Source of the DNA: Elymus sibiricus
Lineage: Eukaryota; Streptophyta; Magnoliopsida; Poales; Poaceae
NCBI GenBank assembly: GCA_039707655.1
Contig: CM077676.1
Location: 432,117,379 to 432,181,378 of the forward strand
Direction: 5' to 3'
DNA: 64,000 nt
Shown: piece after piece, positions 42,669 to 54,998 of the stretch
How positions within the stretch are numbered: position 1 is the first letter of the stretch
Layout of the letters: every line of letters starts with the position of its first letter
The notes under the pieces: model-generated
Told to the model about the DNA's origin: nothing
Database searches by the model: none
The model's input: only the letters and a program-made list of their open reading frames with translations
Made by a program: the position numbers and the translations under genes

Positions 42669-43666
42669 ATGAGGATGTTTGAGGAGAAAAGAAATCAGGA
42701 TCTTATGGAATTTTTGAAGAGTATGCAGACTATGGTAGGACAGAATCAGAACAATGGGACGCAGCCCAAGCTGTCTGATTTTCAGCGTACCAAGCTACCC
42801 AATTTTGGCCAAGCTGTTGATCCAATTGAAGCTAATGATTGGCTGAGGACCATGGAAAAGAAGCTGAAAATAGCTCGCTGTGATGAGTCAGACAAGGTTC
42901 CTTTTGTTACTCACTACTTGGAAGGGCCGGCAGCCATGTGGTGGGACAATGCAAAAATGGCGTGGCCTCCTGGGGAAAACATTTCCTGGGAGAAATTTAA
43001 GGAGGTATTCCGGAGGTATCATATTCCCACCGGCATTATGAAGGTGAAGCAGAGGGAATTCCTTGCTCTTACCCAAGGAAATACGACAGTTGGTGAGTAC
43101 CTGAACAAATTTAATAATCTGGCACGGTACTCCACCTACGATGTGTCCACGGAGGAAAGGAAGATAGATCGATTCCTAGGAGGACTCAACCATGCCCTCC
43201 GTTGTCAGCTCTGCATGCTGGATTTTTCGGACTTTTAGACCCTGGTAAACAAAGCTTTCATAGCTGAACGGGAGCATAAGTCTGGATATGATGACCGCAA
43301 GCGTAAGTTTGAACCCAAGAAGGACAACCGCGAGCAGTTTGTGCAGAAGCCACGAATCTGGCAACCGGTCCAGCCTGAGTACAAGCCCACCTGGAACAAT
43401 GGCAATACTAACAACAAGCCAAGTAACCAGGACAAGACTTATGGCAAGCAGCCAGTGATGGAAGATTGCCGCCGCAATAACACTTGCTTCACTTGTGGAC
43501 AAGGCGGGCATTATTCCAAGCAGTGCCCTACAAGGGCTAGGAAGCCACAGTCTGACTTCAAGCCACAAGTCAACAATATTGGACGCCGCCCCAATCAGAA
43601 CTTCTGTCGTGGCCAAGTCCATCATATCTCCGCTGAGGAAGCCCGCGAAGCACCAGATGTGGTCCT
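42669..43666 (+). pseudogene. Tekay-type gag
   Basis: The capsid region is readable: KLPNFGQAVDPIEANDWL, LEGPAAMWWDN, SWEKFKEVFRRYHIP and FLALTQGNTTVGEYL, the Retrotrans_gag pattern. A TAG at 43236-43238 interrupts it where FQTLVNKAF-type sequence is usual (CAG to TAG). The same frame then gives a nucleocapsid with the CCHC knuckle CFTCGQGGHYSKQC. A one-base deletion near 43667 shifts the frame before protease. The N-terminus is also out of frame. The protein would package element RNA in virus-like particles; this copy cannot make it whole. Confidence 0.85.
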
Positions 43667-43669
43667 TGG

Positions 43670-46600
43670 TTGTTTTCTGTTAACGACATACCCGCAATAA
43701 TTTTATTTGATTCCGGGGCTTCCCATTCGTTTATTTCACGGAGTTTTACCACCATACACAAATTTCCTCCTTCTCTTTTGGACAAAATCATGGTGGTACA
43801 ATCCCCTGGCTCTATGCTCAGAACAAATGTTATATATAAGGACCTGGAAATCTTGATACATGGAGTTAAGTTTCCAGCCACCCTTGTCGCCATTGAATCC
43901 CCTGGACACATAATACTGGGGATGGATTGGTTGACACTGCATCAGGTCTGCATCAACTACGCCACCAGAACAGTAACATTGGTTAACCCGACAGGACAAA
44001 CAGTTCAGTTTACCGCTAGCAGAATGATGTCAAAGAAACGAATGGCATTCAAGACCACTGTTACAGATATGAACTTGATTCCGGTAGTCAGTGAATTTCC
44101 GGACATGTTCCCTGAGGAACTACCAGGAATGCCACTTGACCGGGAACTGGAGTTTGCTCTTGATGTTATTCCCGGAACCGCTCCAATATACAAGAAATAC
44201 TACCGGATACCATCCACAGAGCTGGTGGAATTGAAGAAACAGCTGGATGAATTGCTACAAAAAGGGTACATCCGCCCAAGCATCTCACCATGGGGATCAC
44301 CCGTACTATTTGTCAAGAAGAAGGATGGCAGTCTACGAATGTGCGTGGACTATTGCCCGCTAAATGAGGTCACTATTAAAAATAAGTACCCACTCCCTCG
44401 CATTGATGACTTGTTCGACCAGTTGAGTGGAGCCCGAGTATTTTCCAAGATTGACCTCCGAACAGGATATCACCAGCTAAAGATCAGGAAAGAGGATATC
44501 CCCAAGATAGCCTTCACCACCCGATATGGTCTGTACGAATTTACAGTCATGTCGTTTAGGCTGACCAATGCTCCAGCTTACTTCATGAGCATGATGAACA
44601 AAGTCTTTATGGACTTTCTGGACAAGTTTGTAGTGGTGTTCATCGATGATATCCTTATATACTCCAAGGATGAAGAGAAGCACAAACAACACCTTCGTGC
44701 TATCCTGGAAAGACTAAGGCACCACCGCTTGTATGCCAAGTTCAGCAAGTGTGAATTTTGGCTAAGAGAGGTGGGATTTCTGGGGCACATTCTGTCAGAA
44801 CAAGGTGTGGTCGTCGACCCCAGCAAGGTGACTGTTGTATTAAACTGGAAGACACCAGCCACGGTAACTAAAGTCCACAGTTTCCTGGGATTGGCAGGCT
44901 ACTATCGTCGTTTCATTGAAGGTTTCTCCAAGATAGCCAAGCCACTGATAGAATTGTTGAAGAAGAATCACAAGTTTGTCTGGACGGAAGAATGTGATAG
45001 CAGCTTTATGGAGCTAAAGACAAGGCTAACTACGGCCCTGTCTTAATTCTTCCGGATATCCACAAGTGCTTCGACATATACTGTGATGCTTCCAGGCGTG
45101 GAATTGGCTGCGTATTAATGCAAGAAGGAAAGGTTGTAGCATATGCATCCAGACAGCTACGACCCCACGAAGAGAATTACCCCACTCATGATTTAGAATT
45201 GGCCGCCGTGATTCATGCCCTGAAAATTTGGTGGCATTATCTCATTGGGTAACGCTGTGAGATATACACGGACCACAAGAGTCTCAAGTATATTTTCACA
45301 CAACCCGATCTCAACCTCAGACAGAGAAGATGGCCTGAACTGGTCAAGGACTATGACCTTGGGATCAATTACCATCCAGGAAAAGCCAATGTAGTCGCAG
45401 ATGCCCTCAGCAGGAAGACAGGCACTGTGAATGCACTAATGGAAGGTATCCATCCAAGGTTACAAGAAGAGTTTGCCAAGCTCAACCTAATACTTTGTGG
45501 CCCAATTAGCCCGGAGACGTTGGAAATCACTCCAACACTTATGGAAGAAATAAAGGAAGCTCAGAAAACCGATAAGGGCATACAAGAGATCAAGGAGAAC
45601 ATACGACAAGGAAAGACCAAGTCCTTCCGTATTGACGATCAGGAAACAATATGGTTTGACAACCGAATATGTGTTCCTGATCAAGAAAATCTGAGACAGC
45701 AAATACTCAGAGAGGCACATGAATCCGCATATTCCATTCACCCGGGAGGAACAAAAATGTATCAGGACCTAAAGGAAACTTTTTGGTGGCCAGGAATGCG
45801 AAAAGATATTGCCTACTATGTTGCATGTTACGATATATGCAATAAGGTTAAGGTTGAGCATCAGAAACCAGCTGGATTGTTACAGCCCTTACAAGTTCCC
45901 CAGTGGAAATGGGATGACATATGCATGGACTTTATTGTTGGGCTACCCAAGTCAACAAGAGGTCACGATGCAATCTGGGTTATCGTGGATATACTTACCA
46001 AAGTGGCTCATTTCATTCCAGTAAAGACCACTTTCAGGGCTGACCAGCTTGCACAACTCTATATGTCCTGGATTGTCAGCCTTCATGGAGTACCCAAGTC
46101 CATCACATCGGATAGAGGATCCCTGTTCACGTCAGTATTCTGGCTATGTTTGCACCAAGCCCTGGGAACCGTGTTGAAGCATAGCACGGCATATCATCCA
46201 CAGACAGATGGGCAGACCAAATGAGTGAACTATATATTGGAAGATATGCTTCGGTCTTGTGCCCTCACCTATGGACCCAAATGGGAGGATAGTCTACCCT
46301 ATGCGGAATTTTCCTACAACAACAGTTATCATGCAAGTCTCAAAATGTCACCGTTTGAAGCATTGTATGGGCGTAAATGCCGCACCCCCTTGAACTGGTC
46401 ACAGACAGGAGACAGCCGTATCTTTGGCACAGATTTAATGCTCGAGGCTGAGAAGCAAGTTAAGGAAATTCAAGAGCGTCTTCGAGCAGCTAAATCTCGT
46501 CAGAAGAGCTACTATGATCCTAAGCACCGGGAAGTAACTTTTGAACCCGGAGAGTATGCTTACCTCCGAGTAACTCCCATGAAAGGGGTAAAAAGGTTTC

Positions 46601-46965
46601 ATACTCGAGGAAAACTTGCACCCAGATATATCGGTCATTTTCCAGTGATTGCTAGAAGAGGCAGGGTAGCCTACTAACTAGAGTTACCGCCAGAATTGTC
46701 CGAGGTTCATGATGTCTTTCACATATCACAACTGAGAAAGTGCATTGCACCCCCGATTAAATAGGCAGATATGAGTGAGCTAGAGCTAACCAAGGATTTG
46801 ACATATGAGGAGAAACCTGTCAGAATTTTGGATGAGATGGAAAGAACCACTAGGAGCAAGGTGATCAGATTTTATAAAGTACCGTGGGATCACCATACCG
46901 AGGAAGAGGCTACTTGGGAAAGAGAAGATTTTCTGAGATCAGCATACCCATATTTTTTTCCCTGA
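43670..46965 (+). pseudogene. Tekay-type pol: protease, RT, RNase H, integrase, chromodomain-like tail
   Basis: Domains in order: protease ([10 protein letters not shown]), RT (43.9-45.0 kb; [14 protein letters not shown] and the catalytic [10 protein letters not shown]), RNase H (IYCDAS..., [17 protein letters not shown]), integrase (zinc region [11 protein letters not shown]...CYDIC, then MDFIVGLP and SDRG) and a C-terminal chromodomain-like segment (HHTEEEATWEREDF) as in Tekay elements. Damage: a one-base deletion near 45037-45042 and stops at 45250-45252, 46222-46224, 46675-46677 and 46762-46764. The third integrase catalytic residue, normally Glu just after the HPQTDGQT motif, is Lys (AAA), followed at once by TGA. 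Inactive. Confidence 0.9.
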
Positions 46966-46997
46966 GCAACCGAATCTCGAGGACGAGATTCATCCTA

Positions 46998-47010
46998 AGG
47001 GGGGTAGGTT
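46998..47010 (+). other. Polypurine tract of the Tekay-type element
   Basis: AGGGGGGTAGGTT immediately before the 3' LTR at 47011. Confidence 0.65.
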
Positions 47011-47476
47011 TGTGACACCCTGGTTTTTCAAACTTTTTCTTTTCAAAACTTTTCTGGTTTTATTTGCCATTTGTTGGTTTTTGGAGTCAATTCTTTGGAC
47101 TTTGGACTTGAGCACACTTCCATTTCTTCTCCCAAGTGTGCCAAGGCTCTCATATTCTCTCTAAAACCCTGCTGGATCAAACCCTAATTTTTATTCTCTC
47201 CAAATAATTCATTTCCTCCTCTGATAATACTCACTTCAACTATGGTTTGTGAAGCAACCTATAGTTCTGTTGATCAGAAAAATCCCACATTAATACCACA
47301 TCTTCTTGACATCATCTATTCCCACAATCTCCAAAAATATTTCATTGTCCAATATAAAATTCTGTCCATAATATTCCTTTTACCTTCTGGACAGAATTAA
47401 CCCTTTGTGAAGAAACATATATTTCTATGACTCAGAAAATTCCCAAATAAATCCCTGGGATACTAGGAGTCATATC

Positions 47477-49600
47477 TGTAGGGGAACGCGACAGAAAATA
47501 AAAATTTCCGGTATAGCGAGCACGCCCAGGACCACTATGGAGACTGCATACAAGGTTTGATCTGATCCGTACCGACTCGAAGCACAGCGGAAGAAGAGTC
47601 GGTGGAGATCGTTGGTGCAGATCCCCGCAGCTAGGATTTTACAACCTCCCAACCGCGAGGATGTACTCCCTCATCGGACAGCCCTTCGGGAGGCGGTCGG
47701 ACAGTCCCCCGGATGATGTCGCGGACAGCCCTTCGGGAGGACCTCGAAACTCGAACGGAGACTCGGACAGCCCTTCGGGAGGACACACGAACAGCCCCTC
47801 GGGCAAAAGATCGAAACTACGACCTCTCTACGGGGTTGCACACATACGGTGTCATCTATCCGGCAGGGCTTCGCCGTCCAGAACTAGTTCCTGCCGGAAC
47901 CCAGACAGCCTTTCGGCTCTACGAAAAACTCTTTTCGTGGGAGGGAGAGAGAGAGCTTGCAAAGCAAAGCATGTGTATGAGAGCAAAGGATGAAGAGATG
48001 GCAGCCCACATCTCCTCTATTTATAGGAAAACCAAGGGGTAGGGTTGGCACTAGAAAATACCAAACTACCCCCACTTTATGTCCCACATAAAAAACATAA
48101 GAAGGAAAAAGGGTGCCATGTGGAGCTCCATGGAGGAGCTCCACCCTTGGCCGGCCACCCCTTGGGGGCCCCCCCATGAGCAGCTTTCTTGCTCCCCAAT
48201 CCCTTCTAGAAGCCTTTTTGGAAATATCCAACAAGGTGTTTTTCCATAAATATCCAAAAAGCACTTTCACTATTCACGACGACATTTTTCAGCGTCCGGT
48301 CGAACTGAAAATATTTATGTGGGCTTAGAACAATTCCAGTACCCCACTAAAATAATTTTCAATGCGATCCGGAACAATTCCGGTTTAGTGATTTTCATCT
48401 GCGAAAAGCATCTGAAGCGGTTTCGGCAGCTCCGGAACATTTCCGGTTTTCATCCCGGAAAATTCCAGAAAGTTTCCAGAATGATTTTGGCATCCTCCAA
48501 GAATTATCAGGCATGTGCCGAAACCAATTTGACTTAATGGTATCCCCTGAAACAACTTTCCAGTTTTACCGAAACTGTTCCGGTGTTCTCTCTGCGGAAC
48601 TTTTCCGCTGTCCGAAACTTTTCCGGCGTCCGAAACTTTTTCGGTGATTTTCTCTCAGACTCCCTGTCTAGTATTCAGCAGATAGATGACCCTTAAGCGT
48701 GTGACCCTATAGGTTCGGTGAAGCATAGACATGACCCGGAACCCCTTCCGATCAATGATCAACATCGGAGCCGTGGACACCCATATTGACCCCTATACCC
48801 ACACGAATGAATATTCGAGTGAACCTCCAGTTGCCGTGTGCTATTCCTGTTGCTTCGCGATATGTTACAATTACCCGAGGTGAGACATGTAGGCATCCTC
48901 ATGGATCAACAACTTGTCCACAATGCCAGTTACCTCGTTGTCGGTATTGTTCTCTTTTCTCGTTCCCGTGTTCCGGCATCCCCGTGATCAAATCACAAAG
49001 TGTCTGGCCAGACGATGATGGATACCGTAACACCGAGAGGGCCCAGAGATATCTCTCCATCGTCGGAGGAGCAAATCCCAATCTTGAGCTATCAAGTTAC
49101 TTGACATACTTTTCCATGAACCCGTAAGCCGCCGTAATAGCCACCCATTTACGGATGACGTTTAACAAAGCCCAAAGTTCATGAAGCAAGCATGAAGAAA
49201 CTCGATACTCTCATGGTCTAAGGAATCATGCAAACGTTAACTATCTCTGTGTTATTTAACCATTAACTTGTGATGAATATATCTCATAGTATAACATCAA
49301 TTTGGGTCGATTCAACACAAGTGTTCTACCAACATCGTGCCCTCAAAATTGCCGGCATAGCCATGCCCATGATCAGGAAAACAGGATCATCATGCAATAC
49401 TTGAGCCAGTCTTAGAGGCAAGACTAGGAATACAATTTACCGTTTATTATACCACACGTGCACATGAGTTTCCCTCCAAGCCTCGTGGTTATTGTAGACT
49501 CGAGAATCATTGCAGTTATAGCATGGATCATAAACATTCATTACAAACTCTGAGATACAAAAGTAACTGATATTACTGCCTCTAGGGCATATCTCCTACA
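47477..49600 (-). repeat. 3' LTR of the Copia element
   Basis: 2124 bp. It contains about five copies of the short phrase ACAGCCCTTCGGGAGG between 47690 and 47800 and a TATAAATA box (minus strand, near 48018-48025). Confidence 0.93.
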
Positions 49601-49614
49601 GTCTCCCACTTGCA
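49601..49614 (-). other. Polypurine tract of the Copia element
   Basis: The minus strand reads GCAAGTGGGAGAC up to the LTR at 49600. This is the usual purine-rich stretch before TGTAGGAGATATGCC in this group. Confidence 0.6.
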
Positions 49615-49631
49615 CTAGATTCATAATCTAG

Positions 49632-52600
49632 TTACATGGCTTCCCTAACACCAATGGCAATCCGGTGTTGCTCATGCTTTGCTCGTGGTAGAGGCTTCGT
49701 CATCGGGTCTGACACATTCAGATCCGTGTGAACTTTGCGTACTTTCACTAAACCTTCTTCGACATGATGTCGAATGAGTTTAAATTTGCATTGAATATGC
49801 ATTGTCTTATGGTGCGAACATGGCTCCCTTGCCTGAGCCACGGCGCCACTATTATCACAATAGATCTCCACCGGGTCCAGAGCACTTGGAACCACACCAA
49901 GGTCTTCAAGGAATTGCTTGATTCCGACAGCCTGCTTGGAGGCTTCTGAAGCAGCAACATATTCCGCCTCCGTTGTAGAATCTGCTACAGTCTTTTGTTT
50001 GGAACTTTTCCAATCAACTGCACCGCCGTTCAATATGAAAACATAGCCAGATTGAGATTTGAAGTCGTCTGGGTCAGTCATGAAGCCTGCATCAGTGTAA
50101 CAACTTACAATGAGCTCTTCATCACCTCCGTACACAAGGAGTAAATCCTTGGTCCTTCTGAGGTACTTAAGAATACCCTTGACTGCGGCCCAGTGTTCCA
50201 ATCCTGGATCACCTTGGTACCGGCTGCTAACACTTAGCGCATAGGAAACATCCGGTCTTGTACATAGCATGGCATACATAATAGAACCAACTGCCGAAGC
50301 ATATGGAATATCATTCATTTGTACTCGCTCATTGAGGGTCCGAGGACACTGATTCTTGCAAAGCACTGTGCCAGGTGACATGGGGAGTAGGCCTTTCTTG
50401 GAGTTCTCCATGTTGAACCTTTTCAACACCTTGTCAATGTACGTGCTTTGGATAAGCGCTATCAGGCGTCTTGATCTATCTCTATAGATCCTGATGCCCA
50501 ATACATATGCCGCTTCGCCTAAGTCTTTCATTGAAAAACTTTTCTTCAATGAGTCTTTTATTTCGCTAAGAAAATTCACGTCATTTCCAATCAACAATAT
50601 GTCATCCACATACAAGATTAGAAATGCTTTTGCGCTCCCACTAAACTTCTTGTACACACAAGATTCTTCATCGTTCCTGATGAAGCCAAACTCTTTGACC
50701 ACTTCATCAAAACGAATGTTCCAGCTCCTTGATGCTTGCTTCAGACCATAAATGGCTTTCTGAAGCTTACATACCTTTCCAGCATTCTTAGGATCGACAA
50801 AACCTTCTGGCTGTATCATGTATACATCCCTTTCAAGGTTTCCATTTAGGAAAGCCGTTTTGACATCCATCTGCCATATTTCATAATCGAAATAAGCAGC
50901 AATTGCTAGTAATATCCGAACAGACCTAAGCATAGCTACGGGCGAGAAAGTCTCGTCGTAGTCCACTCCTGGAACTTGCGTGAACCCTTTCGCGACAAGT
51001 CTAGCTTTGTGGACAGTAATGTTACCATCCGCGTCCGTCTTTCTTTTGAAAATCCATTTACAACCAATGGGTTTTACGCCATCTGGAAGTTCTTCCAAGT
51101 TCCAAACTTGGTTTTCGTACATGGATTCCATTTCGGATTTCATGGCCTTGTGCCATTCCCTTGAGCTAGGCCCCGCCATCGCTTCCTTGTAGTGTGCAGG
51201 TTCATCGTCTTCAAGAATGAAGATTTCGTTATGAAACCACTCAGGTGGCTGGATAGCCCTACCTGATCTGCGCGGTTCAGTTACAACATTGTCTGAAGTT
51301 TCCGCATCATATGCGACAACTTCCGGCTCAGTTGTAGGGATAATTAGCGGAATTTCTTCCGGTTCCTTAGCCATATCAACGGTTGCCGAAGATTCACTAA
51401 TCTCATTAAGTTGTACTGTCCTCCTACTTACTTCTTTAGCGAGAAACTCTTTCTCGAGAAAGACTCCGTTTCTAGCGACAAACACTTTGTGCTCGAAGGG
51501 AAGATAGAAGGAATACCCAATGGTCTCAATTGGATAACCTACAAAGTAGCATTTATCTGCTTTGGGATCGAGTTTGCTAGGCTGTAAACGTTTTACGTAT
51601 GCCTCACAACCCCAAATTTTGAGATGCGACACAATGGGTTTCTTCCCATACCATAATTCAAATGGCGTCGTCTCAACAGATTTAGACGGTGCTCTGTTTA
51701 ATGTATAAGCGGCAGTGAGTAGTGTGTGACCCCAAAAAGATATTGGAAGATCTGTAAGAGACATCATCGACCTTACCATGTCTAACAGGGTTCGGTTACG
51801 TCGTTCCGACACTCCGTTTCGCTGTGGAGTTCCGGGAGGCGTAAGCTGTGAAACGATTCCATGGTCACTCAGATGTTGGCCAAACTCGTGACTAAGATAT
51901 TCGCCTCCGCGATCAGACCGCAGAAACTTAATCTTTTTGTTACGATGATTTTCTACCTCATTCTAAAAATCTTTGAACTTTTCAAAGGTTTCCGACTTAT
52001 GCTTCATTAAGTAGATATAACCATACCTACTTAAATCATCAGTAAAAGTTACGAAGTAGAAATACCCACCCCGTGCGATTGTGCTCATTGGACCACATAC
52101 ATCACTATGTATTATTTCCAATAATTCACTCGCCCGTTCAGGATGACCCGTGAACGGCGTCTTGGTCATTTTTCCCATCAAGCAAGCTTCACATGTGTCA
52201 AATGATTCAAAATCAAGGGACGGCAAAACTCCATCTTTATGGAGTCTTTGCATGCGTTTCTTTCCGATGTGGCCAAGGCAACAATGCCACATGAAAGTGG
52301 TGGTGGTATCAGCTTTCTTAAGGCGTTTAGCATTCACGTTAAAGACATCATTTTCACATTCAAGATTTAGTATGAAAAGGCCCCCAACAATGGGTGCAAA
52401 TCCATAAAATATGTCCTTACAATAAAGTGAACAACCATTGTTCTCAGACTTGTAGGAGTACCCATCGTGTACCAAACATGATCCAGAGATAATGTTTCTA
52501 CACAATGCCGGAACAAAATAACAGTTACTTAGTTCCAAAATAAATCCTGAAGGGAGACGTAGAGGCATAATGCCGACGGATTGAGCGGCGATCCCAGCGC

Positions 52601-53595
52601 CGTTCCCGACACGCATCACGACTTCATTCTTTTCCAGCTTGCGCACCTTCTGAAGCCCGTGTATCGAGTTGCAAATGTGAGCAACCGATCCGGTATCAAA
52701 TACCCAAGACTTAGAACTTTCACTAGCAAGCAAAACGTCAATGACATTAACTTGTATAACAATTATACCTTTTCCGGTTTTTCCAGACTTCTTATCTTCC
52801 AGATACTTCTTGCAGTTTCTCTTCCAGTGACCTGTGCCCTTGCAGTAGAAGCACTCAGTTTCATTCTTGGCTCCGCCCTTAGATTTGCGTTGGAAGCCGG
52901 TCTTACCGGCGCCCTTGCCCTTCTTTGGCTTGCCTTTCTTTTTGAAACTGGCAGTTTTATTCACAAGCAACACTTGCTTGCGATTTTTCTGCAGTCCTCC
53001 TTCAGCAGTTTTCAGCATGGCAAGCACCTCATTTGCTGTTTTGTCCAACCCATTCATGTTGTAGTTCATGATAAAACCGCCATAAGACGGGGGGGAGTGA
53101 ACCTAGCAACAAGTCCATAACATGCTCTTTCGGAAGTGGGAATTCCAGGGTTTTAAGCCTTTCAGCGTAGCCAATCATATTGACTACGTGCTCGCCAACT
53201 GAACTGCCCTCAGCCATCTTGGTCTCCGCCATCATTTTCATGATATCAAAACGTTCAGACCGTGCATTAAACTTGTACAGAGCATCCAGATCCTTGATCA
53301 TATCAAAGAAGTTATGGAATTCAAAACGTTTTTGAAGCTCTGAACTCATGCAAGACAGCATGAGGCACTGCACTAAGTTGAAATCATCATCCTTAGTGGC
53401 CCAGACATTTTGTATGTCTGCCGCGGCTGTTTCCGCCGGCTTAGGTGGAAGAGGTCCGTCAAGCACGTACACTTTCTTAGCGCTCCTGAGGACAATCCTC
53501 AGGGCACGGACCTAGTCCGCATAGTTGTTTCCATTCGCAGCTAACTTCTCTTTCTCTAACAGCGGGCCTAAGTTGAACGCGCTATTGCGAGCCAT
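49632..53595 (-). pseudogene. Copia gag-pol polyprotein, three lesions
   Basis: ATG at 53593-53595. gag carries the zinc knuckle CFYCKGTGHWKRNC. Then come protease (WVFDTGSVAHI), integrase (HCCLGHIG...CEACLMGK zinc region; catalytic Asp in IHSDVCGP, Asp in LRSDRGGEY and Glu in GVSERRN, all present), RT (catalytic LYVDDILLIG) and RNase H (CYTDAGF..., STTEAEYVA, IYCDNSGAV). The domain order protease-integrase-RT-RNase H is Copia. Lesions: TAG at 53512-53514 (Trp to stop), a frameshift around 53070-53095 in a C/G run, and TAG at 51963-51965 (Gln to stop). Each is a single small change, so the copy decayed recently, and 726 codons of integrase-RT-RNase H remain open. Confidence 0.92.
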
Positions 53596-54976
53596 TTGAT
53601 CTACAACGGAAAACACAAGTTCACTTAGACTTTGTTCATAATGATTTATGCACTAGTGAATAAACAATTTTATTCTAAAAAGCGCTCCCACTCAAATCAA
53701 TATCTCTCATAATTGATTGTGAGTGATTCAAGATCCAAATTGTAATTCAACGCCATTGTTCGAGATGAACACCGGTGTCACTCCAATTGGTAGGCAAACT
53801 TGCCGATCACATCTCCATGTGACTCTTGTTCATCTTTTGATGCGTGTGTTCCGAGCTCAGGACGATCCTGCCATGAACGTCAAGACAACCAAGTGATCTT
53901 GCTGCGAGGTCTGACCTCACCCGCCTTACACCCGTACAATCGTTCATACCCATATAGATCATGGTGCACCCCGAAAGGAAGGATGCTGTGACGGTGCTAC
54001 ACTTGGGAGAACACTAACTACTTGATATTTTTAGTGAGAGATCACCCTAATAAAAAGCGACTACCGCGCAATCAAGAAGGGTGCAACATAAGGGATAAAC
54101 ATCTCAGGCAATTCATAATCAGCATGATATGGTATAGCCCTTTCTGACGGAGAAGTCAAGTATCTCTTCGTCTTCGGCATTCGCGTCGGTGTTCACCTTC
54201 GCGAAGATTGCCACCACCTTGTCGATGCACCAGATAATATTGCTATCTCTATAGCTAATTAAATAAGTGCATTACATAAGGTTGACACGCAGGTCATTAA
54301 AGTGCAATCATATGGCTCCAGCCATCATGCCGAATCATGACACGCAGGTCATGTTAATTACATCATATAGTCATCCCATACATAATCAAATTAATATGAG
54401 ACCTGCTATACCACATCACATGCTAACCATCCTGCAAAACCAAGTTAGACGCTTCTAATCGGTTTATGCAAAATTTTATTTTTACGTGGCTTCTAAGGAT
54501 TTTACTCAAACCATAGCTACCAACGTCCATCATCAAGTATGATAATTCAAGTTGCTAGATTAACTTTCCAGGGTGTATGAAACACGAGATAATAAAATCT
54601 CGAGCCCCATACTAAACTTCGTCATACGCGTGACCCCCGTGCAGATCATATCTGCATTGCCCTCTCGTCTGCGAAACATCCATCTTTCTTTAACTATGGT
54701 GGAACCCAAAGAACTGTTAGCACTTCATTGATCTGTCAATCAGCATACTCAGGAGCAGCATGAAAGGATCGCGGATTGCCAGAACTTTGTGAGATTCCAC
54801 CATGCCGTCAAGATCAGGACTACGCAAATTCAAGGGAAGCAACAGGAACATCGGGTAACAGATTTCATCTGCTACCCGCACAAATAATTTTCAGCAATAG
54901 ATCTCATCTACTACAAAATTATACTATGCAATACCCATACATCTCATGTATTCTAGATCATAACATGCATCTACTC
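53596..54976 (-). other. Leader of the Copia element
   Basis: About 1.4 kb between primer site and gag start without a supportable gene. A microsatellite-free, AT-rich stretch with a short repeated phrase CACGCAGGTCAT (54289 and 54341). Confidence 0.55.
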
Positions 54977-54979
54977 ATA

Positions 54980-54998
54980 GCCTGGCTCTTGATGCCAC
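54980..54998 (-). other. Primer-binding site of the Copia element, Met-like
   Basis: The minus strand reads GTGGCATCAAGAGCCAGGC right after the LTR, close to the TGGTATCAGAGCC site of initiator tRNA-Met with substitutions. Confidence 0.6.
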
